In this document: in pieces, positions 11,501 through 22,109 of the stretch
How positions within the stretch are numbered: the first letter of the stretch is position 1
Layout: each line of letters begins with the position of its first letter
Source of the DNA: Mauremys mutica
Taxonomy: Eukaryota > Chordata > Testudines > Geoemydidae
NCBI RefSeq assembly: GCF_020497125.1
Contig: NC_059076.1
Span: forward strand, 10,903,951-10,967,950
Length of the DNA: 64,000 bases
Direction: 5' to 3'
The notes under the pieces: generated by a model
Database searches by the model: none
Told to the model about the DNA's origin: nothing
Seen by the model: the letters and a program-made list of their open reading frames with translations, nothing else
Translations under genes and position numbers: made by a program

Positions 11501-12600
11501 ACATGAACACATCCTCTATAAAACGATGTCATTTCCTTAGAACTTCTACCTGCCGGAGTTCATAAATAAATGCCAGGCCTCAAACTGACCCCCAGCTTCC
11601 CTCCCCCACCCCCGCTCTGAAAGCCGCAGAAAACAGAGAGGGCCCTTGCCTGCCATGAAATTCAGCAGACTCAGGTTCCTCAAAACAATGGGAGTTGCCA
11701 GTTCCAGAGTCTAGGGACCCTCGCTGAAGATGGGTTCCCCATCTCAGTAGTCCTGGGCATGACTAAGGAAAACACCCCAATTAATCTTAGCTGTTTTAGC
11801 CCCTCCTGAGAAGAAGGGCTCTCTCTCAGGTAGCTGCCACCCCAACTCTTCTGAGTTTTAACAATTAAAACCAGCTTCAGCTGTCAGGCTATCAGCCAGA
11901 ATGGGGATGGTGGCTGAGGTTGGAGCAGGAACAGGCAGAGGCTGGAGGAGCCAGCTGGGAATTCTCCCCACAAGGTAGCATCACTGAGCAGACTGGAGTG
12001 GCTGCATCTTTTAGGAACCTGTATACCTGCCTTGGGGGTACCTGGTCAGGCCCTTGGTTGTGGATTGGATGGGCTCTGGTTGGCATGGGCCTATCATCAG
12101 ACTTGCAGGGATGACTCCTTAGGCTCAGAACACTCACCAGCTCAGGCCCAGGGATGGTTCCTCTCTCTCCATGAAGCAGACACCAAGATGAAGCAGGAGC
12201 CAGCTCAGATCACGAGGCACAGAGCCCATCAGGAATCTGCACCTCTGGACCATATGGGGGTTTTGAATCAATCCAAGCACATTGCACATGGAGACGGAGA
12301 AATGGGGTTTGGTTTTTCTCTCTTCCGTTGGAGATCCCTGTTGTCTTTCATGAGTTCACTCCCCACCACTTTACTTCCCCTATGCTATCCCAAAGATGGC
12401 TGGGGAAAGCTACAGGTTGACAGACAGGACTGTGTTACGAGCACCAACATCCTTTTGTTTTTAAGTGACAGCAAATCCCCTGCAGATAAGGTTTGGGCTT
12501 TATAAGTCAAAATTAAAGCTTCACTCTCTCATTCCAATAATAACAGTTTACGAAGTCACTTGACAGCATGGGACTAATTTTTCTTCTTTTTTATATTACA
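8500..12600. other. Long AT-rich intronic block with few recognisable repeats
   Basis: Apart from a short GTAAATC-type foldback near 10253-10350 I see no repeats or genes. 8900-10100 is especially unlike the repeat-derived sequence around it. 11890-12500 is more GC-rich and carries open frames up to 157 codons with no recognisable domain; I treat them as chance. A candidate place for conserved intronic enhancers, unproven here. Confidence 0.4.
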
Positions 12601-12609
12601 GCAGTGCTT

Positions 12610-12700
12610 TCAGAGCCAGTCGAGATTGGGACCTCACTGTGTTAGGTGCTGGGCAGATGCATAGGAAGAGACATTCCCTACTTGAAGAGTTTGCAGTCTA
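12610..12700 (-). repeat. MIR/L2-like fragment (minus)
   Basis: Reads GACCTCACTGTGTTAGGTGC, then AAGAGACATTCCCTACTTGA and GAGTTTGCAGTCTAAGGG, the same family as 2035-2225. Confidence 0.55.
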
Positions 12701-12955
12701 AGGGTACGGCTACATTGCAAATGAAGGTGTACGCCAGCTTTAGTCTAGCTAGCACTTGTAATAACGGCAGTGAAGATGCAGCAGCATGGACCATGGCATG
12801 GGCTAGTGGCCTGATACCTGGCAGGACTGTACTGGGGCAACTAGCCTATGCCACCATTTCTTCACTACTACCTCCCCAGCTAAGGTAAAGCTAGCATGGT
12901 TACTCTTACCCGCACTGCAGTCCCACCTTCACTGGTGGTGTAGACACACACAGAG
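12696..12955. repeat. Foldback element, GTCTACACT type
   Basis: The left end AAGGGTACGGCTACATTGCA faces the right end TGGTGGTGTAGACACAC. TTTAGTCTAGCTAGCAC faces GGTAAAGCTAGCATGG. Same superfamily as 19718-19981, 20737-20946 and 59588-59898. Confidence 0.6.
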
Positions 12956-12957
12956 GG

Positions 12958-13082
12958 TCCAGTCTTGCAAAGACTTACTCGTGGGTTCAACTTTATGCAC
13001 TGTTGCATATGGTTGGATTTAAGTTAATCAAACTTTGATCAAAGTTAAGCAGATATGTAAATCTTTGCAAGATCAGGGCCTA
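12958..13082. repeat. Foldback element, TCCTGCAAAGACTT type
   Basis: GTCTTGCAAAGACTTACTCG faces AAATCTTTGCAAGATCAGGG, with TTCAACTTTATGC facing ATCAAAGTTAAGC inside. One of at least five members of this family in the window. Confidence 0.7.
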
Positions 13083-13433
13083 AACTGACGTGGCAGAGAA
13101 AAGAGGTATAATTATCCTCCTTTACGGATGGGAAACTAGGACAAAGAGAGAGATTCAGAGCTAGATTTTCTAAAAAAACTCAGGTCTCAGCAGCTCCAAA
13201 TACTCTCAACATCCCCGAGCATGTCTGAAGATATGGCTGTAAGTGACACAGGCCACCCAGAAAACCTGCGGTCATGTACATCAGTCTAGTGCTGTAACAA
13301 GACCATGGCTCCATTGTAAAGACACCCTCTAGTTCTGTGCTGACTTCCACTCCACGCAACCCACTGACTCCAATGAGATTGCATGGAATGACCATCAGGA
13401 AGAATTTAGCTCTACATTTAAAATAAAATTATT

Positions 13434-13450
13434 TATATATATATATATAT
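13434..13450. repeat. (TA)n microsatellite
   Basis: A run of TA units between ATTTA and CTATCTAC. Confidence 0.9.
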
Positions 13451-13562
13451 CTATCTACACAGAATGTCATAGAAACTAACTACTTTCTATTGTAGGACTA
13501 CTACCAAACTACAACCAAATCATCTACAAAGTTCTAATTGCCTTTTGCCGCAGACCCATTTA

Positions 13563-14328
13563 TAGGGCCCTACCAAATTCACGGTCCAATTTCATGGTCC
13601 ATGATGCATTTTTCATGGCCTACCAAATTCACGGCCATGAAAAATGCATCATGGACCATGAAATCTGGGCTCCCACTGTGAAATCTGGTCTTTTGTGTGC
13701 TTTTACCCTATTCTATACAGATTTCACGGGAGAGACCAGTGTTGCTCAAATTGGGGGCCTTGAGTTATGGGGGGTCACAAGGTTATTTTAGAAGGGTAGT
13801 GGTATTGCCACCCTTACTTCTGCACTACTTCAGAACTGGGTGGGTGGAAAGCGGCGGCTGTTGGCTGGGTGCCCAGCTCTGAAGGCAGTGCCCCGTCAGC
13901 AGCAGCGCAGAAGCAAGGGTGGCAATACCATATATGCCATCTGAGCTGCTGCCTTCAGAGCTGCCTGAGGGCCCAGCCTGCAGGCAGCAGTGCAGAAGTA
14001 TGGGGGGCAATGCCATCCCAGGCCATCCTTACTTCTGTGCTGCCGCTGGCAGTGGCTCTGGCTTCAGAGCTGGGCTCCCGGCCAGCAGCTGACCCGCTCC
14101 AGCTGCCCATCTCTGAAGGCAGCGTCGCCACCAGCAGCAGCGCAGAAGTAAGGGTAGTTGTACCACAACCCCCTCTACAATAATCTTGTGACAACCCCAC
14201 AACTCCTTTTTGGGTCAGGAGCTCTACAACAACATGAAATTTCAGATTCAAGTAGCTGAAATCATGACATTTATGATCCTATGACCATGAAATTGACCAA
14301 AACAGATTGTGAATTTGGTAAGGCCCTA
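13563..14328. mobile_element. Non-autonomous hAT-like element (766 bp) with internal hairpin
   Basis: Ends TAGGGCCCTACCAAATTCAC and, inverted, TAGGGCCTTACCAAATTCAC match at 19 of 20 positions. Flanking 8-mers CCCATTTA (13555-13562) and TCCATTTA (14329-14336) match at 7 of 8. Just inside the left end, 13589-13620 and 13633-13664 are perfect 32-bp reverse complements around a 12-nt spacer that repeats the terminal TACCAAATTCAC. The middle is GC-rich with repeated GCAGCAGCGCAGAAG words. No transposase ORF. Confidence 0.88.
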
Positions 14329-14616
14329 TCCATTTAATAAAATAGTTTGGTCATAATATTTAGTTATCAGTGTAAAACTAAAACAAAATAGCATGGGAGC
14401 CATATTAATGCACGTACAAAATTACTACTCAAATCATTAATACCTTAATGTGTGTTATAAAAATATATCCATGAAATATGTTCATTTTATTGAGATTTTC
14501 CATCACTTACTGATGTATGTATTATTAAGATATTAGAAAAAGTATAGCTTTGAAATGTTTAAGTTCAATATCTTTCTCTTAATCAAAGTACAGACCTAAT
14601 CTGAATTAAAGCAGTG

Positions 14617-16162
14617 AATCATAGAATCATAGAATCATAGAACTTAAGATCAGAAGGGACCATTATGATCATCTAGTCTGACCTCCCGCAAGATGCAGGC
14701 CACAAAAGCTGACCCACCCACTCCTGAAATAATTCTCTCCCTTGACTCAGCTGTTGAAGTCCCCAAATCCTGATTTAAAGACTTCAAGTAGCAGATAATC
14801 CTCCAGCAAGCGACCCCTGCCCCATGCTGCGGAGGAAGGCGAAAAACCTCCAGGGCCACTGCCAATCTACCCTGGAGGAAAATTCCTTCCCGACCCCAAA
14901 TATGGCGATCAGCTGAACCCCGAGCATGCGGGAAAGACTCTCTAGCCAGACACTCAGGAAAAAGACTTTCAATATCCCAACATTGACCCTCGGTACTAAT
15001 TACCAGTGGTCGCACGTTATTGACCTATTGGCTAAATCACGTTATCCTATCAAACCATTCCCTCCATAAACTTATCAAGCTTAATCTTAAAGCCAGAGAG
15101 GTCCTTCGCTCCCACTGTTTCCCTCGGTAGGCTGTTCCAGAATTTCACTCCCCTGATGGTTAGAAACCTTGGTCTAATTTCAAGCCTAAACTTCCCGACT
15201 GCCAATTTATATCCATTTGTTCTCGTGTCCACATTAGTACTGAGCTGAAATAATTCCTCTCCCTCCCTGGTATTTATCCCTCTGATATATTTAAAGAGAG
15301 CAATCATATCTCCTCTTAACCTTCTTTTGGTTAAGGAAAACAAACCGAGCTCCTCAAGTCTCATTTCATACGACAGGATTTCCATTCCTCGGATCATTCT
15401 AGTGGCCCTTCTTTGTACCCGTTCCAGTTTGAATTCATCCTTCTTAAACATGGGAGACCAAAACTGCACACAATACTCCAAATGAGGTCTCACCAACGCC
15501 TTATATAACGGGACTAGCACCTCCTTATCCCTACTAGAAATACCTCGCCTAATGCATCCCAAGACCGCATTAGCTTTTTTAACGGCCACATCACATTGCC
15601 GACTCATAGTCATCCTGCGATCAACCAGGACTCCGAGGTCCTTCTCCTCTTCCGTTACTTCCAACTGGTGCGTCCCCAGCTTATAACTAAAATTCCTGTT
15701 AGTCATCCCTAAATGCATAACCTTACACTTCTCACTATTGAATTTCATCCTATTACTAATACTCCAGTTTACAAGGTCATCCAAATCTCCCTGGAGGATA
15801 TCCCGATCCTTCTCCGAATTAGCAATACCTCCCAACTTCATGTCATCCACAAACTTTATCAGCCCACTCCTACTTTTGGTTCCGAGGTCAGTGATAAATA
15901 GATTGAATAAGATCGGACCCAAAACCGAACCTTGAGGAACTCCACTGGTAACCTTCCTCCAACCCGACAGATCACCCTTCAATACGACCCGCTGCAGTCT
16001 CCCCTTTAACCAGTTCCTTATCCACCTCTGGATTTTCATTTCGATCCCCATCTTTTCCAATTTAACCAGTAATTCTTCATGCGGTACCGTATCAAACGCC
16101 TTACTGAAATCAAGATATATTAGATCCATCACATTTCCCTTGTCTAAAAAATCTGTTACTTT
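14617..16162 (-). mobile_element. CR1 LINE, 5'-truncated, long open reverse-transcriptase frame (minus)
   Basis: Minus-strand non-LTR retrotransposon. Its 3' end is the CR1 terminal repeat, seen here as AATCATAG units at 14617-14642, next to the conserved GACCTCCCGCA region. The 3' UTR spans to about 15050. Homology stops near 16162, inside the reverse-transcriptase domain, so the endonuclease and ORF1 are absent. No target duplication is evident, which is common for CR1. Confidence 0.9.
15050..16132 (-). CDS. CR1 ORF2 C-terminal fragment: reverse transcriptase palm to C-terminus
   Basis: An open frame of 360 codons inside the CR1 copy. It starts mid-domain, so the apparent start is not a true initiator; the frame reads back to about 16162, where a stop precedes VTDFLDKGNVM. 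Visible motifs in order: YLDFSKAFDTVPH (palm aspartate, about residues 6-18), SGVPQGSVLGPILF (about 63-76), FVDDMKLGG (about 93-101, the catalytic DD box, usually FADDTKL), then KVMHLG and the C-terminal RRATRMIRGM and KFWNSLPRE blocks. The absence of stops suggests a young insertion. In the full element the protein copies the element's RNA at a nicked target. This fragment lacks the endonuclease and cannot support transposition alone. Alanine to valine and threonine to methionine changes flank the catalytic aspartates. Confidence 0.88.
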   Translation of the reverse strand: MMDLIYLDFSKAFDTVPHEELLVKLEKMGIEMKIQRWIRNWLKGRLQRVVLKGDLSGWRKVTSGVPQGSVLGPILFNLFITDLGTKSRSGLIKFVDDMKLGGIANSEKDRDILQGDLDDLVNWSISNRMKFNSEKCKVMHLGMTNRNFSYKLGTHQLEVTEEEKDLGVLVDRRMTMSRQCDVAVKKANAVLGCIRRGISSRDKEVLVPLYKALVRPHLEYCVQFWSPMFKKDEFKLERVQRRATRMIRGMEILSYEMRLEELGLFSLTKRRLRGDMIALFKYIRGINTREGEELFQLSTNVDTRTNGYKLAVGKFRLEIRPRFLTIRGVKFWNSLPRETVGAKDLSGFKIKLDKFMEGMV

Positions 16163-16245
16163 CTAGACACTTAGATCTTAAAAGATAGCTGTTGCAATTT
16201 CAGCTCCGTTGAAGTCAACGGGAGTTTTGCTACTGGCTTCAAAGA

Positions 16246-16376
16246 TAGACTGACCAGACAGCAAGTGTGAAAAATCGGGACGGGGGGAGGGGGTGGGGGT
16301 GTAATAGGAGCCTATATAAGAAAAAGCTCCAAATATTGGGACTGTCCCTATAAAATCAGGACATCTGGTCACCCTG
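16246..16376. mobile_element. GGGTGACCAGA-type MITE, copy 2
   Basis: The left end is degraded (TAGACTGACCAGACAGC); the right end CATCTGGTCACCCTG is nearly intact. The interior AAAAATCGGGACGGGGGG and ACTGTCCCTATAAAATC match copies 1 and 3. Confidence 0.78.
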
Positions 16377-16559
16377 TTCAAAGGAGCCAGGATTTCACAC
16401 AGCTTCTCCTTAAAGAATCAGAGTGAAGGGAAGCAGTATATGGAAGAGCTGCAGCCTGTCTGTTTTTTCCATGTGTTCTCTCTGGCTAACATTATTAATT
16501 CAAATCATCATTTAAGCTGAATTTTACATATGGGGCCACAAACTGATGCACTAGTTCGA

Positions 16560-16930
16560 CCACTGGATGGTATTATTATTTGAGTGGCGGTAGTGCCTAG
16601 AGACCCCCATCAGGGTCTCTACGGTTATGTCTCCACAGCCCGCTCCACGGTTATGTCTCCACAGCCCGCTGCAGCAAGCATCCTTCTCCTCTCCCTCGGC
16701 TTCAGAGCCTGCCGCAACTTCAACGCGCTGTCTGTGCAGCTATTCTTCGGGCACCAGAGCGAGCCCTTGGCTATCGACCTGGGTTGGGAGGCTCACTGTT
16801 GGAGGCTGTGTAGGTGGACGGGACCTATTGTGCTAGGAGCTGTGCACACCCAAAATGAAAGGATGATCCTGGGCTTTGCAGTAAACACATGGCAAGAGAT
16901 ACAGATACAGCCGACAGAGAGAGGCAGTAC
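16560..16930 (-). repeat. MIR/L2-like fragment split by a later insertion (minus)
   Basis: The left part (16563-16616, TAGTGCCTAGAGACCCCCAT) and the right part (16824-16930, CCTATTGTGCTAGGAGCTGTG) are the two halves of the family seen at 2035-2225. About 200 bp of GC-richer sequence lies between them. The insert begins with a 26-bp tandem duplication (16619-16670, ACGGTTATGTCTCCACAGCC). Its ends GTCTCCACAGC and GCTGTGTAGGTGGAC are roughly inverted, suggesting a GTCTACAC-type DNA element. Confidence 0.55.
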
Positions 16931-17272
16931 CAGGTAAAAGAGTAATGGCAAAGCAACACAACATAGAGTCCCTAAAGCAGTGAGCTTGGCAGGAGAAGGC
17001 CTCGGTCCTGCCTAATTCTTACATGGGGGTTATGGGCATTGGGAAAGCAGTAAGATGCTCCCCACGTTGCATGGCCCATGAAACGCTGCCGAGAGCTGCA
17101 CAGCACCCCAATGGGATAGGGAGAGGGGAACATTAGGGAAGGCAGTGGCTTCACCCCAACCCCCGCACTGGCTCATTGGCTTGGTTGGCTGCATACTTGC
17201 TTCCAAATTCACAACACGATGCTCCATTTTTTAACTTACTTCTAAAAAGTACTTATAAACAATACACTTCAG

Positions 17273-17391
17273 CCCTGATCCTGCAAGGACTTTGGCACAT
17301 GCATTGGGCACTGTGTAATGACCCAACCTGGGATTGCTCACAATGCATAAAGTTAGGCATATGCATACATCTTTGCAGGGTCAGGGCCCTA
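17273..17391. repeat. Foldback element, TCCTGCAAAGACTT type
   Basis: CCTGATCCTGCAAGGACTTT faces CATCTTTGCAGGGTCAGGGC; GCACATGCATTGG and GCATATGCATAC lie inside. Confidence 0.7.
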
Positions 17392-17437
17392 AATTATAGG
17401 TTCATTTGGGTAGGAGCCATATTTTCAGAGAGAGAGA

Positions 17438-17467
<30 letters not shown>
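17438..17467. repeat. (TG)n-(CG)n microsatellite
   Basis: Follows GAGAGAGAG: about ten TG units run into CGCGCGCG. Confidence 0.9.
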
Positions 17468-17469
<2 letters not shown>

Positions 17470-17499
17470 TGTGCCTAGCACACTGGGGCAACAATCTTA

Positions 17500-18720
17500 A
17501 CTTCTTACTGCTAGAGCCTTGACAGCTCCAGGCATTGGAAAATCCTGAGTAAGGCCCTCAAAACTCTTAACACTGGCTTACTCATGATACATACTGGGTT
17601 CTTGTAAATTAACTTCTGGTTACTGAGCCTTTAGGGTTCATGTTTTCAAATTCTACTCTGCAACCATGGCGGCAAGAAATTTACATTTTAAAAGCAATGA
17701 AAGCTGAAGTTCTCACAATCACATGGCTCCAAGTGCTGGGGCTTTAAGAAAAACACCAGATATCATGAGACTCATGATAAAATTATGAGCGTTGGCAACA
17801 TTGCTCCAGCCATCCCAGCAGGATTCACAGAGGATTCATGCAAACAGTCCCTACATGCTGGCCACACACACAGCTCTCCCAGGGCTTACCTGATGCGTAT
17901 ATTGTACATACGCTGAACAGATATGGTCAATATTATGTTAAAAGCACCCAGTTACCAGAATTTTAAGGGCATGTCAAGCCAGGAATGCCCATATTCGGCT
18001 GGATGGGGCCCCCAAGACCCACCTGTGGAGGAGGTCCTGGGACAAGGCTGTGGGCAGGGCTGTTTTCTGTTCCCAGTGGCCGGCTACTGCAATACACTGA
18101 TTTCACTTTAAGATGAATCAGCCACAAGTGGATCAGTCGTGGCCCACACGGAATGGCAGCCCTCCTAACACAACACCATTGCTGACTAGAAGCAGCTGCC
18201 TGCATTGGCCTCTGTACCTCTGACCTCCCATCCCCACTCCTGTGGGCCTTTCCCCCAACTCTCTCCCCACCACATCAGCAGCACCCAGGGCGACCGCTGA
18301 ACTGGTTAGCACCAATCTCCACTCCTCACCCTACCTCCTGCCTGCTCCTGTCACCCGCTGAGGTCATCACTCCATGCTAGCCTCTTCCCACATGGCCTGC
18401 TCAGGCCCCGGCTTCCACTACCCAGGCTCACCAGCCCATCCTCCTACCATGCCACTCTTCAGAGGCCAGCTCCCATAGCAATTCAGCACCAGCTGCTGCC
18501 CTCTGTTCAGCCCCTCCTGCCACCCTGAAGACATGAGAGGAGCTTTGCCCAGGTTGTCTTGCAGGCTTACTACTGCTTGTGCAGGAACAGAAGAGGAGCA
18601 TGCAAAGGGAACTCTGCATGTCAGGTAACAGTCTCCAAAGACCCTAAGTGATTTAGGAGCCAAAGTCCAATTTCCAAAGGCTGCTTTGACTTTCAGTGAG
18701 AATTCAATTCCTAAGTCACC
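17500..18720. other. Intronic stretch, nothing recognised
   Basis: Moderately GC-rich in 18000-18660. No gene, no clear repeat ends. Confidence 0.35.
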
Positions 18721-18764
18721 GAGGCACCTTTGAGAATGTTACCCCTCCCTTTGTACGTCCCTCG

Positions 18765-18902
18765 GCCTGTGCCACTTCCCGCAGCCCCCATTGGCCTGGA
18801 GCAGCGGACTGTGGCCAGAAGGAGCCGCGATCGGCCGAACCTGTGGACGCGGCAGGTAAACAAGCTCTGGTGGGCCGCATGCCAAAGCTTGCCGATCCCT
18901 GA
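18765..18902 (-). mobile_element. hAT-like repeat fragment ending TTGCCGATCCCTG
   Basis: Contains CCATTGGCCTGGAGCAGCG, CGATCGGCCGAACCTG, GACGCGGCAGGTAAACAAG and a GGGCCGCATGCC block, ending TTGCCGATCCCTG. On the minus strand this begins CAGGGATCGGCAA, a common turtle hAT end. The other end and target duplication are missing. A second copy of just the end lies at 19062-19095. Confidence 0.65.
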
Positions 18903-19127
18903 CATAGGAAGTAGGCATGGCAGAATTTGCTTATTAATATTTTATAAATTTGACGGATAATATTCATGTTTATTTTTAAGCATTTTTTTTCAACTTTTCT
19001 CCATTTAAATGTTCACAGTTGCAGGAAATTATGGGGGTTTGTCAGACTATAGGAGGGTCTGGCGAGCCGCATGCCAGAGGTTGCCGATCCCTGTCCTATG
19101 TCAAATATCAAATCAGATACCTTTGAG

Positions 19128-19546
19128 CAGGGTTGGTCAACCTGAGCCTGAGTCGGAGCCAGAATTTACCAATATACATTGCCAAAGAGCCACAGTAATA
19201 TATCAGCAGCCCCTCATCAGCTCCGGTCCCAGCACCTCCCGCCACTGGCAGCTCCGTCGATCAGCACCTCCCCCTCCCTACCCGGACCTCCCGATCAGCT
19301 GGTTCGTGGCATGCAGGAGGCTGGGGCTGGGGGAGGAGCGAGGGCACGGTCAGAAGAGGGGGCGGGAAGGGGTGGAGTGGGGGCCGGGCCTGTGGCAGAG
19401 CCAGGGGCTGAGCAGTGAGCACCCCTGGCCCATTGGAAAGTTGGCGACTGTAGCTCCAGCCCTGGAGTCGGTGGCTGTACAAGGAGCCGCATATTAACTT
19501 CTGAAGAGCCACGTGTGGCTCTGGAGCCCCAGCTTGGCCACCCGTG
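19128..19546. mobile_element. Non-autonomous hAT-like element (419 bp)
   Basis: Starts CAGGGTTGGTCAACCTG; read inverted, the right end is CACGGGTGGCCAAGCTG. Flanking 8-mers CCTTTGAG (19120-19127) and ACTTTGAG (19547-19554) match at 7 of 8. Interior: AGAATTTACCAATATACATT at the left and AAGAGCCACGTGTGGCTC at the right, with a GC-rich middle. No ORF of its own. Confidence 0.87.
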
Positions 19547-19717
19547 ACTTTGAGGTATTGACTCTGGAGGGGGCCAGTATCACGGGAAAATGATTACTTT
19601 AGGTCAAAGCTTTCCAGCTGGGATGTCTGCAATTAGGCACCTAAACCCATGACTAGCCACTTAAATAAATGGTCTGATTCTGTGAGCTGCTCAGCATCAG
19701 CAACTCCAGCTGACTTT

Positions 19718-19981
19718 GGGTCTGTCTGCACTGGAGCTGTGAGGTGTGATGTATCAGTGCTAGTTCTGCTCAAGCCAGCACCGAAAAATGGCAGGGTGGC
19801 CACAGCCCCATGGCTAGCTGCCCCAAGAAAATTCCTGCTCATCTTCCAGGGTATGTATTTGGGCAGCGAGTCTCAGATGCTGCCCATGCCACCATGGACA
19901 CAGTGCTCGTTTTAGAGCTTGTGCCAGTCCGGCTATGCAAGCTGGGAATTGCGCCTCCCAGTTCAAATGTAGACGTAACCT
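19718..19981. repeat. Foldback element, GTCTACACT type
   Basis: The left end GGGTCTGTCTGCACTGGAGC faces the right end TTCAAATGTAGACGTAACC. Size and ends match others of this group. Confidence 0.6.
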
Positions 19982-19999
19982 TAGACGGGAGTTTCAGAC

Positions 20000-20735
20000 T
20001 CTCAGCGCCTCAGGAAAGCAGGCTGTTAAACTCCTTTAAAAGATGGGGAACACTTGATAGTTAAAACCAGAGTTTGGTTTCTTCACGCCTGCAAATGCCT
20101 GTGATTTCCCTAAACGATCTACATTCCATTAGTGGTTTTGTGGTAAAACTTCAGAGTCTTAAGCAGCATGTGCTGAACTTTAAGCGTGTGAATAGTCAGA
20201 AGTTAGTGCGTTCAACTGCTTTCCTGGATCATGGCCAGAGCACTCATCATCTTGCAGCACTGAAACCTAAACTATCAAAGATTCTAATCAAGGTATCTTT
20301 CAGCACAAAGAATACCTCTTCTATAGCTTGCTTACTTATCTGTCCTTAGTAGTTGAATTATCTCATTTGCATTTAAACAAAAACTTGCTTCTAAAAACCA
20401 GGGACTATTACAAAAAAATCTTCAGCCAGCGAATGAAATGCACAAAATATATTATTCTTCCTCTCTAGACAAACACCTTCCTTCAACAAGACCCATTGCA
20501 TTGTTCTCTCAGCTGTTATTAAATGCAAACCCCAATAAATATGCCAAGTTTGTGGCCCATTTTTAAACGGTGTGGGAAATTTCCTCCGGTGCCATGCCTG
20601 CCACTCTCTGTGATACACCAATCAATCTTGTTGATGAATTCTGATATTAAAACCAAATTACTAAACACTCTGGCTGAATCACAGGCAGCCATGTAAAGTC
20701 TTTACATTTCAGTTTGAGGAACAACTACCATACTT
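20000..20735. other. Intronic stretch, nothing recognised
   Basis: AT-rich; no supportable gene or repeat. Confidence 0.35.
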
Positions 20736-20736
20736 A

Positions 20737-20946
20737 GGGCTAGTCTGCACTGGTAAATTCACTGGCTTGTGTAGTCATGGCAGAAAAAACACCACCTCCA
20801 TGAGGGGGCGCAGCTCCCGGCGCTGGTGCACTGTCTACATGGGTGCTTTACAGCGCTGAAATTTGCTGAGCTCAGGGGGGTGTTTTTTCACCCCCCTGAG
20901 CGAGAAAGTTGCAGTGCTGTAAAGTGCCAGTGTAGACATGCCCTAA
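20737..20946. repeat. Foldback element, GTCTACACT type
   Basis: Ends TTAGGGCTAGTCTGCACTGG and CCAGTGTAGACATGCCCTAA are inverted. The TA next to GGGC on both sides could be a TA target duplication. A second inverted pair, CTCAGGGGGGTG and CACCCCCCTGAG (20873-20900), makes an inner hairpin. Confidence 0.78.
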
Positions 20947-21844
20947 TACAACATGCTAATAGGGTGTGTGTGGGGGGGGAATTCTTCACAAGAATTGTAG
21001 CAAGTTATGGAACAGAGATGTCTTGTACGTATAGTGTTCCATCCCCTCATACCATCACTCTCTCCTTGATCCCAGTACATAAATACTCATAGGAACACAA
21101 ATGCAATATTGCATTAGCCCATAGCAAGACAGACCACCTACAGGATATTAATTATTTAGCTTTTTGATAGCAGCTTTCAATTCCCATGGTACCTGGTGGC
21201 CCTTGCAAGCATACGTTTTAATACCGGCTGTTAAAATGTAACTTATTAGCAAATTAAGTGCAGGTCAAAATACAATACAGGTGCTCAAGCAACAATGGAC
21301 TATCAGAATTGCCAGGGCAAGTTTCTGCACCTTTGATTTCATACATCTGGAGTCGAGATTAATCTTTTCAACATTTGGGGTACGGATTAAGAGAGACATT
21401 GCTGCAGGCCTGCTAGATTAATGGCGGCATGTTTCATTATGGTCCCAATCCTTCTCTCACTGACATCAATGATAAAACTCCCATTGGCTTTAATGATGCA
21501 AGACCAGACCCTGTATGAGTCTAGTTTTAAGAGTTCCCTCAAGATCCCTTGTTCCCCAGGCTATTGTGGCACTTCCTCACACTGCAGATGTTATACATTC
21601 CTTCTCCAGAGAAGAGTGCCCAGTCCAGACTCTCAGCAGCACTCAGTGGGCCCTGGAGAGGGCTGTATGTCCCTCAGACCAGACTACACATGTAATTATG
21701 GTGATGGTTGCAGAGAAGCAAGGAGGTGGGAAGATGTGTATTTCACCGTGTTGACCAGGCTTTACGTTAGAGCCAGGTGAAAGAAGAAGAGCTTGTCTAT
21801 CATACCTGAATCTTGAAGATGCCCCATCATCAAAGAGGGAGGGT

Positions 21845-22105
21845 ATTAAGGTTAAAGCACTGGGAAAAGACACAGACTCAGGAGGTAGCAGTTCATTTCC
21901 TGGATCTGCCAGAGACTTCCAGTGTGACTTTGTGCAAGTCACTTAACTCCCTTTCTGCTAAGCTTACTTTGTCTGTCTTGCCTATTTTGACTGTTAGCTA
22001 TGTGGGGCAGCAACTCTCGTACTAGGAGTCTGTGCAGTGCCTCATACCAGGGGACCTCAATTTTGCTTTGGGAACCTCTAGGCACTGCAAACAATAATTA
22101 ATAAG
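21845..22105 (+). repeat. MIR-like CORE-SINE with 3' tail (plus)
   Basis: Contains CAGACTCAGGAGGTAGCAG, CTTTGTGCAAGTCACTTAAC, then GTGCAGTGCCTCATACC, CCTCTAGGCACTGCA and AATAATTAATAA. This links the MIR-like 5' core with the tail family seen at 2285-2445, suggesting both belong to one SINE. Confidence 0.6.
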
Positions 22106-22109
22106 AACC

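Noticed and set aside
12032..12505. 157-codon open frame on the plus strand
   Set aside because: No domain and no splice or promoter evidence.
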